Of a DNA stretch of 64,000 bases, positions 1 to 10,200 are shown one piece after another. Under the pieces are notes generated by a model. The model did not search any database, was not told the DNA's origin, and saw nothing but the letters and a program-made list of their open reading frames with translations. Positions within the stretch are counted from its first letter, which is position 1, and each line of letters begins with the position of its first letter. The stretch comes from Caulobacter sp. FWC2. Its GTDB lineage: Bacteria > Pseudomonadota > Alphaproteobacteria > Caulobacterales > Caulobacteraceae. The DNA is taken from positions 1,302,001-1,366,000 of the forward strand of contig NZ_PEBF01000001.1 of NCBI RefSeq assembly GCF_002742625.1. Reading direction: 5' to 3'. A program made the position numbers and the translations under genes.

Positions 1-828
1 ACCGAGCAGGCTTCCGCCGCCGAACAGGCCTCGGCCTCGATGGAAGAGATGGCCGCCAACATCAAGCAGAACGCCGACAACGCCACCCAGACCGAGAAGA
101 TCGCTCGCCAGTCGGCGATCGACGCGGAGACCTCGGGCGCCGCCGTCAGCAAGGCCGTCGACGCCATGCAGACGATCGCCGAGAAGATTACCATCGTGCA
201 GGAGATCGCCCGCCAGACCGACCTGCTGGCCCTGAACGCGGCGGTGGAAGCGGCTCGCGCCGGCGAACATGGTCGCGGCTTCGCGGTCGTCGCCTCGGAA
301 GTGCGCAAGCTGGCCGAGCGGTCGCAAACCGCCGCCTCTGAGATCAGCGCGGTGTCGTCCGACACCGTCAAGGCCGCCCAATCGGCCGGCGAGATGCTGA
401 CCAGCCTGGTGCCGAACATCCGCAAGACCGCCGAACTGGTCGCTGAGATCAGCGCCGCCTGCCGCGAGCAGGACATCGGCTCCTCGCAGATCAACGAAGC
501 CATCCAGCAACTGGACAAGGTCACGCAACAGAACGCCAGCGCCTCGGAAGAGATGTCGGCCACCTCTGAGGAACTCGCCGCCCAGGCCGAGGAGCTACAG
601 GCCTCGATCTCCTACTTCCGCACGGACGCGCACGGCGGCCATCGCGCGCCGGTCCGCAAGGCCGCTCCGGTCAAGCGTCCGGCCTCGACGGGCGCGGTCC
701 GCAAGGCCCCGGCCAAGCCCGCCACCCGTCCGGTCGCCGCCCAGCAGGCCCGCGCGGCCGGCTTTGCGCTGGACCTGACCAATGGTGGTCCGGACGCCGA
801 CGACGCCGACTTCAAGCAATACGCCTGA
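1..828 (+). CDS. Methyl-accepting chemotaxis protein, C-terminal part (5' end outside window)
   Basis: This is the signalling end of a chemoreceptor, which controls CheA through CheW at the cell pole. The frame is open from base 1, so the sensor, membrane and HAMP parts lie upstream. The visible part has the MCP coiled-coil hairpin with the conserved tip ([22 protein letters not shown]) read in pieces [16 protein letters not shown] and [15 protein letters not shown] proline/alanine/lysine-rich linker follows, then a C-terminal tail ending ADFKQYA. There is no NWETF-type CheR tether. The hairpin differs from that of the next gene at only about four residues in 200, so the pair are recent duplicates or are homogenised by gene conversion. 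Confidence 0.95.
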   Translation, partial: TEQASAAEQASASMEEMAANIKQNADNATQTEKIARQSAIDAETSGAAVSKAVDAMQTIAEKITIVQEIARQTDLLALNAAVEAARAGEHGRGFAVVASEVRKLAERSQTAASEISAVSSDTVKAAQSAGEMLTSLVPNIRKTAELVAEISAACREQDIGSSQINEAIQQLDKVTQQNASASEEMSATSEELAAQAEELQASISYFRTDAHGGHRAPVRKAAPVKRPASTGAVRKAPAKPATRPVAAQQARAAGFALDLTNGGPDADDADFKQYA

Positions 829-845
829 TCCGTTCCTGAACTCAC

Positions 846-871
846 GGACCGGCGGCTTACTGAGCCGGTCC
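846..871 (+). terminator. Hairpin after first MCP gene
   Basis: A perfect 8-bp stem (GGACCGGC / GCCGGTCC, 10-base loop) starts 18 bases after the MCP stop codon. The T tract that follows is weak, so it may be an inefficient or Rho-assisted terminator, or an mRNA-stabilising stem. Confidence 0.45.
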
Positions 872-998
872 CGCCTTTCCACCCAGACCCAGTACCCAGC
901 GTAGGCAATCTCCACCAAACCTAGCGGACCGCGGCCAGTCCTCGGGACCGTCATATCGATCTCATCTTTCAATCCTGAGCCGAAGCGGGGGCTTCTCC

Positions 999-2795
999 AT
1001 GCGTGCAACTATCAAGGTTAAACTGGCTGGCGCCTTCGCCACCGTCTTGTTGATCTTGGCGCTCATGGGCGTCGTCGGCATCATGAAGATGAGCTCGATA
1101 AACGAGCAGTCGACGGTTATTTCCGAAAACTGGATGCCGAGTATAGATGCGATCCACAGCATCAATACCGCGACTTCCGACCTGCGAGTCCTGCAATATG
1201 TCCACGTCGCAACGACTGATCCGGCGGCAATGGTCAATGTCGACAAGGAGATCAGCGCAACGCTTGAAATGATCAAGAAAGACCGCGCGCGCTACGAAAA
1301 GCTGATTTCTTCCGACAAAGAGCGGGAAATTTATGATCGCTTTTCCGGAAAGTACGCAAAGTATATTTTAGACTCGGATCGCATGCTCGTTCTGTCGCGA
1401 GGCAATCAGAATGTCGCTGCTGTTCAAGCCTTGGGTGACACTAAGGCGCTGTATGACGACCTGTCAGCGGACCTTCTCACTCTGGTCAAACTGAACATCG
1501 ATGGTGGCGCGGCCGCCAGCGCTGAGGGCGACAAGGTTTTCGCCGATGCACGGGCCTTGTTCATCGGACTGGTTGTCCTGGCGCTGGCCATCGGTTCGAT
1601 CGCGGCCCTGTGGATTTCCAGGACCGTCACGATGGGCCTGCGCAAGGTCAGCGTGGCCATAGACGCGGTGGCGATCGGCGACCTGGAAAAGGACGTCGTG
1701 GTGACGACCAACGATGAGATCAAGGATCTGGTCGATACGGTCAACCGGATGACCGCGAACCTGCGCGAGACCGCGTCTCTGGCGGACAAGGTCGCCGACG
1801 GCGACCTGACCGTTCGCCCCAAGCCCTTGTCGGACAAGGACACCCTGGGCCTGGCGCTGGAGCGCATGGTGGAGCGCCTGCGCGGCGTCGTCGCCGACGC
1901 AGTCGCGGCTTCCGAGAACGTCTCGTCCGGCAGCCAGGAGCTTTCGGCGACCTCGGAGCAGATGAGCCAGGGCGCCACCGAACAGGCGACGGCCGCCGAA
2001 CAGGCCTCGGCCTCGATGGAAGAGATGTCGGCCAACATCAAGCAGAACGCCGACAATGCCGCCCAGACCGAAAAGATCGCCCGCCAGTCGGCCGTCGACG
2101 CCGAGACCTCGGGCATGGCCGTGAGCAAGGCCGTCGACGCCATGCAGACGATCGCCGAGAAGATCACCATCGTGCAGGAGATTGCTCGCCAGACCGACCT
2201 GTTGGCCCTGAACGCCGCCGTCGAAGCCGCCCGCGCGGGGGAACATGGCCGTGGCTTCGCGGTCGTGGCCTCGGAAGTGCGCAAGCTGGCCGAGCGCTCG
2301 CAAACCGCCGCCTCCGAGATCAGCGCGGTGTCGTCCGACACCGTCAAGGCCGCCCAATCGGCCGGCGAGATGCTGACCAGCCTGGTGCCGAACATCCGCA
2401 AGACTGCCGAACTGGTCGCTGAGATCAGCGCCGCCTGCCGCGAGCAGGACATCGGCTCCTCGCAGATCAACGAAGCCATCCAGCAACTGGACAAGGTGAC
2501 CCAGCAGAACGCCAGCGCCTCGGAAGAGATGTCGGCCACCTCTGAGGAACTCGCGGCCCAGGCCGAGGAGCTGCAGGCCTCGATCTCCTACTTCCGCACG
2601 GAAACCGCCGACCGTTCGGGCCAACGTCGACCCGTCCCGCGCCCCGTCGCCGCCAAGCGTTCGGCAGCGCCTGCCGCGCGCAAGCCGACGCGGAATGCGG
2701 TGGCCGGCCAACAGGCCCGCGTCGCCGGCTTCGCCCTCGACCTCACCAACGGCGGTCCCGACGACGCCGACGCCGATTTCAAGGAATATGCCTGA
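999..2795 (+). CDS. Methyl-accepting chemotaxis protein, full length
   Basis: A complete 598-residue chemoreceptor. Residues about 7-29 are a first transmembrane helix. A four-helix-bundle type periplasmic sensor domain runs to about 185, and a second transmembrane helix covers about 187-208. HAMP segments follow (about 210-310), then the MCP signalling hairpin with its conserved [14 protein letters not shown] tip, a basic proline-rich linker and the tail ADFKEYA. The stop overlaps the cheW start (TGATG), so the two are translationally coupled. The sensor-domain DNA (about 1250-1440) is visibly richer in A and T than the hairpin DNA, which nearly duplicates the upstream MCP gene. This suggests a mosaic gene. 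The ligand cannot be told from sequence. Confidence 0.96.
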   Translation: MRATIKVKLAGAFATVLLILALMGVVGIMKMSSINEQSTVISENWMPSIDAIHSINTATSDLRVLQYVHVATTDPAAMVNVDKEISATLEMIKKDRARYEKLISSDKEREIYDRFSGKYAKYILDSDRMLVLSRGNQNVAAVQALGDTKALYDDLSADLLTLVKLNIDGGAAASAEGDKVFADARALFIGLVVLALAIGSIAALWISRTVTMGLRKVSVAIDAVAIGDLEKDVVVTTNDEIKDLVDTVNRMTANLRETASLADKVADGDLTVRPKPLSDKDTLGLALERMVERLRGVVADAVAASENVSSGSQELSATSEQMSQGATEQATAAEQASASMEEMSANIKQNADNAAQTEKIARQSAVDAETSGMAVSKAVDAMQTIAEKITIVQEIARQTDLLALNAAVEAARAGEHGRGFAVVASEVRKLAERSQTAASEISAVSSDTVKAAQSAGEMLTSLVPNIRKTAELVAEISAACREQDIGSSQINEAIQQLDKVTQQNASASEEMSATSEELAAQAEELQASISYFRTETADRSGQRRPVPRPVAAKRSAAPAARKPTRNAVAGQQARVAGFALDLTNGGPDDADADFKEYA

Positions 2796-3280
2796 TGAGC
2801 GGCTCGACCGAACAGTTCGTCACCCTGGGCCTGGGGGCCGAGGTCTTCGCGGTTCCCGTGGCCTATGTCCGCGAGATCCTCGACTACGCCAAGCCGTTCG
2901 GGATCCCCGACGGCCCGGCCTATCTGCTGGGCCTGACCGACGTGCGCGGTCGCGGCGCGCCGACCCTGGACCTGCGCCTGAAGCTGGGCCTGCCCGCCGT
3001 GCCGCCCGACGGCGCGACGCGGATCCTAGTGGTTGATGTGCCTGTCGGGGATCGCACCCTGTCGCTGGGCCTAGTCGCCGACCGGGTGATCGAGGTGATC
3101 TCGTTCGCCGAAAGCCAGATCGAGGCCTCGCCGGACATCGGCGTGCCGTGGCGCTCGGACTACATCCGCGGCGTCGTGCGCCGCGACGCCGCCGCGGGGA
3201 AGGGGGGCTTCGTGGTCATCTTCGATCTCGCCCGTCTGCTGACCAGCCAGGACGCTGCCTACATCGCTCAAGCCGCCTGA
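2795..3280 (+). CDS. cheW: Chemotaxis coupling protein CheW
   Basis: A 161-residue CheW-domain protein, which links receptors to the CheA kinase. The fold is recognised from the opening QFVTLGLGAEVFAVPVAYVREIL, read as QFVTLGLGAEVFAV and VAYVREIL, and from the central GLTDVRGRGAPTLDLR segment (canonically NLRGxVVPVxDLR). The usual proline of VVPV is partly kept as APTLDL. Its ATG overlaps the MCP stop, and cheR follows 12 bases downstream, so mcp-cheW-cheR-cheB look like one operon. No cheA or cheY is in the window. They may lie to the left. Confidence 0.95.
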   Translation: MSGSTEQFVTLGLGAEVFAVPVAYVREILDYAKPFGIPDGPAYLLGLTDVRGRGAPTLDLRLKLGLPAVPPDGATRILVVDVPVGDRTLSLGLVADRVIEVISFAESQIEASPDIGVPWRSDYIRGVVRRDAAAGKGGFVVIFDLARLLTSQDAAYIAQAA

Positions 3281-3292
3281 TCGGATCCCTTA

Positions 3293-4150
3293 GTGTCGCA
3301 AGCTGCGCTCGCCCTCCAACCCGTCACGACCAGCGAACCGCTCAGCGCCCGTAACTTCACGCGGCTGGCCGAGTTCATCCACGGCTACAGCGGCATCAAG
3401 ATGCCGTCGAACAAGAAGACCATGCTGGAAGGGCGTCTGCGCCGCCGGATGCGAGTCAATCGCTTCGACAACGTCAACGACTATTGCCGCTTCCTGTTCG
3501 AGGACGACGGCCTGGAAACCGAGACGATCCACCTGATCGACGCGGTGACGACCAACAAGACCGAGTTCTTCCGCGAGCCGGTGCACTTCGATTTCATGGA
3601 AAAGACGGTCCTGCCGCAGTTGGCCAAGACCCGTCAGCACTTCCGTGTCTGGAGCGCGGCGGCCTCGACCGGGGCGGAGCCCTACACCCTGGCCATGGTG
3701 CTGGACGAGTTCTGTTCCGCGCGGCGCGGCCTGGACTATTCCATCCTGGGCACGGACATCTGCACCGAGGTGCTGCAGCAGGCGATCGCCGGCCGCTTCG
3801 TGGAGTCGATGATCCAGCCCGTCTCGATGTCCCGTCGCCAGCGCTACGTAATGCGGGCCAAGGACGCCTCGCGCGGCGAGGTGCGGATCGTTCCCGAACT
3901 GCGCAGCAAGGTTGCGTACGGCCGTCTGAACCTGATGGACGAGCACTATCCCGTCGAACAGCAGATGGACATCATCTTCTGCCGTAACATCCTGATCTAT
4001 TTCGATAAGCCGACCCAGGCCAAGGTGCTGGGGCGGCTCTGCCGCCACCTGGCGCCCGACGGTTACCTCTTCCTGGGGCACTCCGAATCCATCGTGGGGC
4101 TGGACCTGCCGCTGCGGCAGATCGCCAACACCGTCTTCCAGAGGGGCTAG
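3293..4150 (+). CDS. cheR: Chemotaxis protein methyltransferase CheR
   Basis: A 285-residue SAM-dependent methyltransferase that methylates receptor glutamates during adaptation. The N-terminal all-helical domain contains the basic segment KKTMLEGRLRRRMR, which contacts receptor helices. The catalytic domain has the SAM-binding motif SAAASTGAEPYTLAM, DIIFCRNILIYFD and the C-terminal GYLFLGHSES. The start is GTG; there is no earlier start compatible with the CheR N-terminus. It lies between cheW and cheB, three bases before cheB, as expected for an adaptation pair. Confidence 0.97.
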   Translation: MSQAALALQPVTTSEPLSARNFTRLAEFIHGYSGIKMPSNKKTMLEGRLRRRMRVNRFDNVNDYCRFLFEDDGLETETIHLIDAVTTNKTEFFREPVHFDFMEKTVLPQLAKTRQHFRVWSAAASTGAEPYTLAMVLDEFCSARRGLDYSILGTDICTEVLQQAIAGRFVESMIQPVSMSRRQRYVMRAKDASRGEVRIVPELRSKVAYGRLNLMDEHYPVEQQMDIIFCRNILIYFDKPTQAKVLGRLCRHLAPDGYLFLGHSESIVGLDLPLRQIANTVFQRG

Positions 4151-4153
4151 GCC

Positions 4154-5245
4154 TTGGCCCGCAAGATCCGCGTTCTGATCATCGACGATTCCGCCACCGT
4201 CCGGCAGACCCTGTCGGCCGTGCTGGAGTCCGACCCGCAGATCGAGGTGATCGGCGTCGCCTCCGACCCATTCGTGGCCGCCAAGCGGATCCGCGACGAT
4301 ATCCCCGACGTCATCACCCTGGACGTCGAGATGCCGCGCATGGACGGCATCACCTTCCTGCGCAAGCTGATGAGCCAGCATCCGATCCCGGTGGTCATGT
4401 GCTCGTCGCTGATCGAGGCCGGCTCGGAGACCCTGCTGCAGGCCTTGGAGGCCGGCGCGGTCGACATCGTGTTGAAGCCGAAGATCGGCGTGGCCGATGC
4501 CCTGATGGAGTCGCGGATCCGCATCTGCGACGCGGTTAAGGCGGCCGCCAGCGCCCGCGTCGCCGGCGCGCGACGCCCTCCAGTCTCCGTGCCGCGTCCG
4601 ATCCACGAGCCCGAGAAGAAGCTGACCGCCGACGCCATGCTGCCCCCGCCCTCGGGGAGAGCCATGGCCAAGACGACCGAGGCCATCGTCTGCATCGGGG
4701 CCTCGACCGGCGGCACCGAAGCCCTGCGCGCGGTGCTGGAAAGCCTGCCGCCGGATTCGCCCGGCATCGTCATCGTTCAGCACATGCCCGAAAAGTTCAC
4801 CGCCTCCTTCGCCAAGCGGCTGGACAGCTTGTGCGCGGTCTCCGTCAAGGAGGCCGAGGACGGCGACACGGTGCTGCGCGGCCGGGTGCTGATCGCGCCG
4901 GGCAACAAGCACACGATCCTCGAGCGCAGCGGCGCCCGCTACTATGTGACGGTCAAGGACGGTCCGTTGGTCACTCGCCACAGGCCGTCCGTGGACGTGC
5001 TGTTCCGCTCGGCGGCGCGCTCGGCCGGCTCCAACGCCGTGGGCGTGATCATGACCGGCATGGGCGACGACGGCGCGCGCGGCATGAACGAGATGAAGCA
5101 GGCCGGCGCCTACACGATCGCCCAGGACGAGGCCACCTCGGTGGTCTTCGGCATGCCCAAGGAAGCCATCGCGCTGGGCTGCGTCGACCGCGTCGCGCCG
5201 CTGCAGGCGCTGGCCAAGGAAATCCTGAAGGCTTCGAACCGGTAG
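4154..5245 (+). CDS. cheB: Chemotaxis response regulator / protein-glutamate methylesterase CheB
   Basis: A 363-residue CheB that removes methyl groups from, and deamidates, receptors after phosphorylation by CheA. The receiver domain (1-120) has the acidic pair DD at 11-12, phospho-acceptor Asp57 ([11 protein letters not shown]) and Lys at KPKIG. An alanine/proline linker leads to the esterase domain, with catalytic Ser in GASTGG, His in QHMPEKF and Asp in GMGDDGA, so all three catalytic residues are present. The start is TTG, giving the canonical [12 protein letters not shown] beginning. It closes the mcp-cheW-cheR-cheB operon. Confidence 0.97.
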   Translation: MARKIRVLIIDDSATVRQTLSAVLESDPQIEVIGVASDPFVAAKRIRDDIPDVITLDVEMPRMDGITFLRKLMSQHPIPVVMCSSLIEAGSETLLQALEAGAVDIVLKPKIGVADALMESRIRICDAVKAAASARVAGARRPPVSVPRPIHEPEKKLTADAMLPPPSGRAMAKTTEAIVCIGASTGGTEALRAVLESLPPDSPGIVIVQHMPEKFTASFAKRLDSLCAVSVKEAEDGDTVLRGRVLIAPGNKHTILERSGARYYVTVKDGPLVTRHRPSVDVLFRSAARSAGSNAVGVIMTGMGDDGARGMNEMKQAGAYTIAQDEATSVVFGMPKEAIALGCVDRVAPLQALAKEILKASNR

Positions 5246-5275
5246 GGGCGCCTACGATCTGATCGTCCAGAACTG

Positions 5276-5373
5276 TGTCATCCCGGCCGCTGCGAAGCGA
5301 AGAGCCGGGATCCAGGGCAAACTTCCGCGCCAGCTCCTGGGTCCCGGACAGCGCTAACGCTTCCGGCATGACA
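5276..5373. repeat. Intergenic inverted-repeat element (REP-like)
   Basis: The ends TGTCATCCCGG and CCGGCATGACA are inverted, and the internal parts CCGGGATCCAGG and CCTGGGTCCCGG also pair. This is a short palindromic repeat of the kind scattered through Caulobacter-type genomes. It lies between the convergent cheB and MCP-like genes, where its stem could act as a two-way terminator. The copy number is unknown from this window. Confidence 0.7.
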
Positions 5374-5409
5374 AGTGTTGGTGGCCTTCGCGAAGTGTAA
5401 GCTGGCGCC

Positions 5410-7173
5410 CTAGAACAGCAGGTCGTCGTCCTCGACGGCTTCAGCTTCGGCCGGCTCCTCGATCCCCGCCATGTCCAGGCCTTCCGTCAGCGCGGCGTGA
5501 ACCTCGCGTTCCTGGGCCATGGTGTAGCTGCGCGCCAAGTCGGTCAGCAGGGGCGACAACGCGCTCATCAGGTCGTCGACGGGAACGTCGTCGGACAGGC
5601 TTTCCAGTTCGGCGACGGCCTGGTCGAGGTGGACGCCGACCTGACGCTGGAAGTCGAAACGGGCGGCGGCGCGGCGGAGCATCTCCACGACGTCGGCGCC
5701 CTGGCGGGCCGCGTCGACAAGGTCGCCTTCGACGGCGTCGCCTGTCTTGCGGATGCGACCGACGGCTTCACGCAGGGACTTTGCCGCGCCGGCCGCGCCA
5801 TCCTGGCCGTCGGCGCAGGGCTGTGCGTCGGCCGACTCCGAGAGGGATTTCAGCGCCGTCAGGGTGCGGGCGGCCGAGGTTTCCAGATGGCCGGCATGGG
5901 CGCGCAGCTCGACCGCGATGACGCCCAGCGGCTTGCCGGTCTCGCCGATGCGCGAGCACTTCAGCGTGGTGTTCAGCGCCATCATCTGCACGTCAGCGCG
6001 CATGTTCTGGATGGCTTCGATCTGGGCGGCGAGGTCGCGGGCCGAGCTGGCGGCCGAGCGGCTGACCGTCTCGGCCTGCCGGGCGCCGGCGTCGATGTCG
6101 TCGACCAGGGCAAAGGCTTCGCCGACGCTGGATTCCAGGCCGCGCAGGAAGCTGCCGTCCTTCTCGGAGCCCCCTTGGGCGTGTTCACGCAGGCGCAGGA
6201 TCTCGCTGGCGTCGCCGGCGATGGCGGCGACGCTCTGGCTGATACGCGAGACGTCACGGTGGAAGTCGTCGATCGTGGCTTTCAGCTGGGCGGCCAGCAG
6301 ACGGTGCACGAAGGCGTCCAGCCGCTCGCGCGCCTCGACGGAGAAGGCGCGGGCCGGGGCCGAGGTCCGCAGCAGCATCAGGCCGTGCTGGACGTGCTCG
6401 ATGCGCTGGCGGGTGATGTCGCCGATCTGCAGGGCGGCGAGGGCCGAGCCGATCTTCTTGCGGACGTCGCGGACCAGCTCGCCGACGCGGGTGGTGATCT
6501 GAGCGATCTTGGCCTGATGGTCGGCGATGGCGGCGGTCTGGCCGACCAGGGCGTCGGGCACCGCCGGCAGCAGGCCGTCGCAGCGGCGGCGCAGCTCGTC
6601 CTCGTGGCCGAGGGCCGCGCGCAGGGCGCCGTCCATGCTGGAGAGGTCGCTGCGAAAGGTGTCCAGCTGAGTGCGGCCCAGCTCGATGCAGTCGCAGATC
6701 TCCTGGGCGAAGATCGCGAACTCCGGACCGGCGGCGGCGATGCCGCCCGAGGTGATCTTGATGTTGACGCCGAAGACCCGGAGGTAGGCCAGGTGCTGGC
6801 GCATGTCCTCGATGCAGGTGGTCAGGGCGTCGCCGGCGCTGACCAACGCGCCCAGGCGGTCGCGGCGCGCGTGCAGGGTCGTGGGCAATTCCCGCAGCTG
6901 GTTGGAGGCTTCGCCCAACTGGCGGGTTGCGGCGGCGACTTCCTGGCCTTCCAGGCCCTCGCGCATCCGGTCCAGGGCGGTGATCAGGGCGCTGGTTCCG
7001 TCCACGACCTGCGAAAGGACGTCGCCGACCTCGACGAAGCGGCCTTCGATCGCGCCACGCGCGGTTTCGAGGCGTGCGTGAGCCCCGCCGTCACCCGCAT
7101 GGGAAGCCGAAAACGCCAGGGATGAGAGGGCCATGAGCTCGCCGTGTGAACCGTGACCCACAGCATCGGCCAT
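5410..7173 (-). CDS. Cytoplasmic MCP-like coiled-coil protein with degenerate hairpin tip
   Basis: A protein of about 587 residues, mostly heptad-rich helix, without membrane segments. Near residue 400 the stretch VQMMALNTTLKCSRIGETGK, then PLGVIAVELRAHA, aligns with the MCP tip ([20 protein letters not shown], then [12 protein letters not shown]). It is therefore homologous to an MCP signalling domain, but the Glu/Arg trimer and CheA-contact residues are altered. The C-terminus is acidic (AEAVEDDDLLF). It converges with cheB, so it is probably an accessory chemotaxis protein or array component. The start is uncertain: an in-frame TTG exists at 7212 and another ATG lies further in. None has a clear ribosome site. 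Confidence 0.75.
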   Translation of the reverse strand: MADAVGHGSHGELMALSSLAFSASHAGDGGAHARLETARGAIEGRFVEVGDVLSQVVDGTSALITALDRMREGLEGQEVAAATRQLGEASNQLRELPTTLHARRDRLGALVSAGDALTTCIEDMRQHLAYLRVFGVNIKITSGGIAAAGPEFAIFAQEICDCIELGRTQLDTFRSDLSSMDGALRAALGHEDELRRRCDGLLPAVPDALVGQTAAIADHQAKIAQITTRVGELVRDVRKKIGSALAALQIGDITRQRIEHVQHGLMLLRTSAPARAFSVEARERLDAFVHRLLAAQLKATIDDFHRDVSRISQSVAAIAGDASEILRLREHAQGGSEKDGSFLRGLESSVGEAFALVDDIDAGARQAETVSRSAASSARDLAAQIEAIQNMRADVQMMALNTTLKCSRIGETGKPLGVIAVELRAHAGHLETSAARTLTALKSLSESADAQPCADGQDGAAGAAKSLREAVGRIRKTGDAVEGDLVDAARQGADVVEMLRRAAARFDFQRQVGVHLDQAVAELESLSDDVPVDDLMSALSPLLTDLARSYTMAQEREVHAALTEGLDMAGIEEPAEAEAVEDDDLLF

Positions 7174-7221
7174 AATGTGCGAATTTGGCGTAAAGGCCCG
7201 CCATGGTGGCAATTTCCCGTC

Positions 7222-7260
7222 CCCAAAAGAAGGACGGCGGACGGCCAGAAGCCGCCCGCC
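7222..7260 (-). terminator. Rho-independent terminator of the TonB receptor gene
   Basis: On the minus strand a 10-bp GC-rich stem (7260-7251 with 7245-7236, one G-T pair, 5-base loop) is followed by a T-rich run. It begins 31 bases after the receptor stop at 7291. Confidence 0.65.
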
Positions 7261-7290
7261 GCGAGAGGTGGGAACAGGGAAGCGCCTTAC

Positions 7291-10200
7291 CTAGAAGGCC
7301 TTCTTGACGCCCAGTTCGATGGTCCGGCCCAACGGGTTGCCGGTCCATGGGTCGTAGCCGAACTCTTCCTGGGCCGGCGGCGGATCGCGGTCGAAAATGT
7401 TGGCGACCGTCGCGGTCAGGGCCATGTCGTCGCCTAGTTGCAGGCGATAGGTGAAGTCGGTCGTCACCCAGGCCTTGCCGTTTTCGCCATACTGGACGCC
7501 GGCCCGCTCATCGACGACCGCCGAGACGTAGTTGACGCCCAGGCGGAAGTTCTGGCGGCCGAGGCCATAGTTGACGCCGAGGTTGGCGCGCAGCTTGGGA
7601 GCGGCCTGGGCGAAGGTGGCGAAGTTCAGCGTCCCCAGGCGGTCGTCCCCGGTCGAGATGGTCACGCCGTCCAGGGGCGTCGGGCCGGTCTTCAGCTCTG
7701 TGACGCGGGTGGCGGTGAGGTTGACGTCGAGATCGCCCGGGCCGATTGGCAGACCGTAGTTGGCCTGGATATCGAAGCCCTTGGTCGTCTGGCCCGGGCC
7801 GTTGCCGTAGCGGGTCGAGACGGCCGAGAAGGTCCCGACGCCGCTCATGCCGACCGCGCAGCCGGTGTTGAAGGTGATACGGGCCAGCAGGGGCTGCTTG
7901 GCGACATCGCAGGTGGTGATCGTGCCGCCGGCGCCGTTGAAGACCAGGCTGGCGATCTGGTTGGGGTCGGCGACCTGGCCGATCTGATCCTTCGTCCTGA
8001 TATCGAAGTGGTCGACGATCAGGCGGAACTTGTGATCGTCGCGGAAGCCTCGGCTTGCCCAGATCGCGCCGATATTGGCGGTCTTGGCGGTCTCGGGCTT
8101 GAGGTTGGCGTCGGTGACGAACTGGGCCGCCAGCCAGTTGCTGGCCGCTACGGTGTAGGTGCGCGCGGCCACCGTGATGGCGCCGGGCGTCACGCCCAAG
8201 GGCGGGGTCTGGTAGTTGGTGCCGTAAGAGCCGCGCAGGGTCAGCGGACCCAAGACCTTCCACTTGCCCGACACCTTGTAGACGGTGGCGCCGAGGTCGT
8301 TGGAGAACTTCTCCTTGCGGGCGGCCAGCTGGATGTCGACGGTCGAGAACAGCGGGATCTGCAGCTCGCCGAACAGCGAGTACTGGCTCTGGTCGGCCTG
8401 GGCCGGCAGGGTCGGCGCGAACAGGACGAACGGGCCTGGCGCGTCCGGCGTGCAACCGCGGAAGTTCGGGTCGTTGGTCGGCAGCGGATTGGCCGGAAGG
8501 TTCGGCGAGCCCGGGCCATTGGCGCTGGTCGTGCCGGCCGGCCACTCGCACTGGACTGTCCCATTGTTGAACGGGCTGGAGACGATCTGGCGGCTCTCGA
8601 ACGAGCGGTACTGGGCGCCCAAGGCCCAACCCACTTCGCCGCCGGGCAGCTTCAGGCCCGACAGGCCGTTGAACACCAGGTCGGCGGTGAAGTTGTTTGA
8701 CTTGGTCTCGACGGCGCGCGGATCGAACATCCAGAGGGACAGGTCCTCGGGGTTCTCGTGGCCGGCGATGTAGTTGGGGTTGGCCAGGCCGCGCACCGGC
8801 TGGCCCTTGAACGAACTGGAGAAGGGGTTCCAGTACTGGCAGCCGTTCTTGCCGGCGGCGGCGGCGTTCTGGGTGCCGAAGCGGGTCGGGTCCAGGTCGA
8901 CGGCGTGGCAGTTCGAGCCGCCGAAGCCGTTGAGGGCTTCCTGCAGGCGATAGCCGATGGTGTCGGCGTGGGTGTTGTAGTTGTAGGCGTCGTTATAGGT
9001 CAGGGCGAAGTCGTAGCCCACCGCCTTGGCGAACGGCGCGAGGTCTCCGAGGTCGCCGGTGATCCCGGCCGAGACGCGCCAGACCTTGTTGTCGATCTTG
9101 TCGGCCACGCCGAAGCCGTCGCCGCCGGAGTAGTAGGGGTTTCCGCCGTGGCCGAAGAGCCGGTAGGTGATCGGGGTGAAGCCCGAGGCGCCGACGATGC
9201 CGTTCTTGGCGGCGAACTCGGCCGCGAACGGGTTGCTGATCGGCACGTAGAACTGGTTGACGGCGCCGGTCGTCAACGCCGGGCCTCGCGACACCGGCTG
9301 GGCCGGCGAACCCATCACCTGCGGCAAGGTCACGCGCCCGTACGAGGCGTCCATGTGGAACTTCATGCTGTCGGTGATCTGCGCCTTCAGCTGGGCGTAG
9401 AGCCGATAGGTGTCCTGGTTTTCCACCAGCCGGTAGTACGGGATGTAGTTGTAGGCGCAGGTATAGGCGTTATCCATGCGGCCGCCGACGGCGGCGCAGC
9501 TGGCGGGCGTGAAGTCGGAGACGATGCCGCCCAGGTTCGCGCCCCACTCGCCGGTGTCCGTGGCGGTGGGAACGGCGGGCAGGGGGCCGCGCGGCTGCCA
9601 GCCCGTCAGGTTGGTCAGGGTCGACCAGGGCGCGGGGTTGTAGCCGGCGCCCGGCGTCAGCGAGGCCTTGGTGAAGTCGCGTTCCAGCGTGTTCAGACGC
9701 GAGCGGTGCTCGTACTCGGCCGAAACCAGCAGGTTGACGCGGTCCTCGCCGATCCCGCCCATCACGCCGACCGAATGGTCGCCTTTCGAGCCCCGGATCT
9801 GCTTGTACTGGGCCTGGGCCTCCATGCCGACGAACTTGTCGCGGGTGATGAAGTTGACGACGCCTCCGGTGGCGTCGGCGCCGTAGATCACCGCCGCGCC
9901 GTCCTTCAGGATCTCAGTGCGAGCCAGGGCGATAGAGGGGACATTGGCGGTGTTCTGGTTCATTCGCCGGCCGTTCAGCAGGACCAGCGTCTTGTCGGCC
10001 CCCAGGCCCCGCAGATTGTAGTTCACCGAGCCAACCAGGGCCGGGCCGCCGAAATAGTAGGACTCGCCCGTCGTCGGGCCCGAGATGGTCAGGCTCTTGG
10101 CGAATTCGAGCGCCGTCGGCGAGCCCTGCTTTTCCAACTGCTCCTGGGAATAGACCTCCACGGGGAGGGCGGCGTCCAGCGCCGAGCCCCGGATGTTGGA

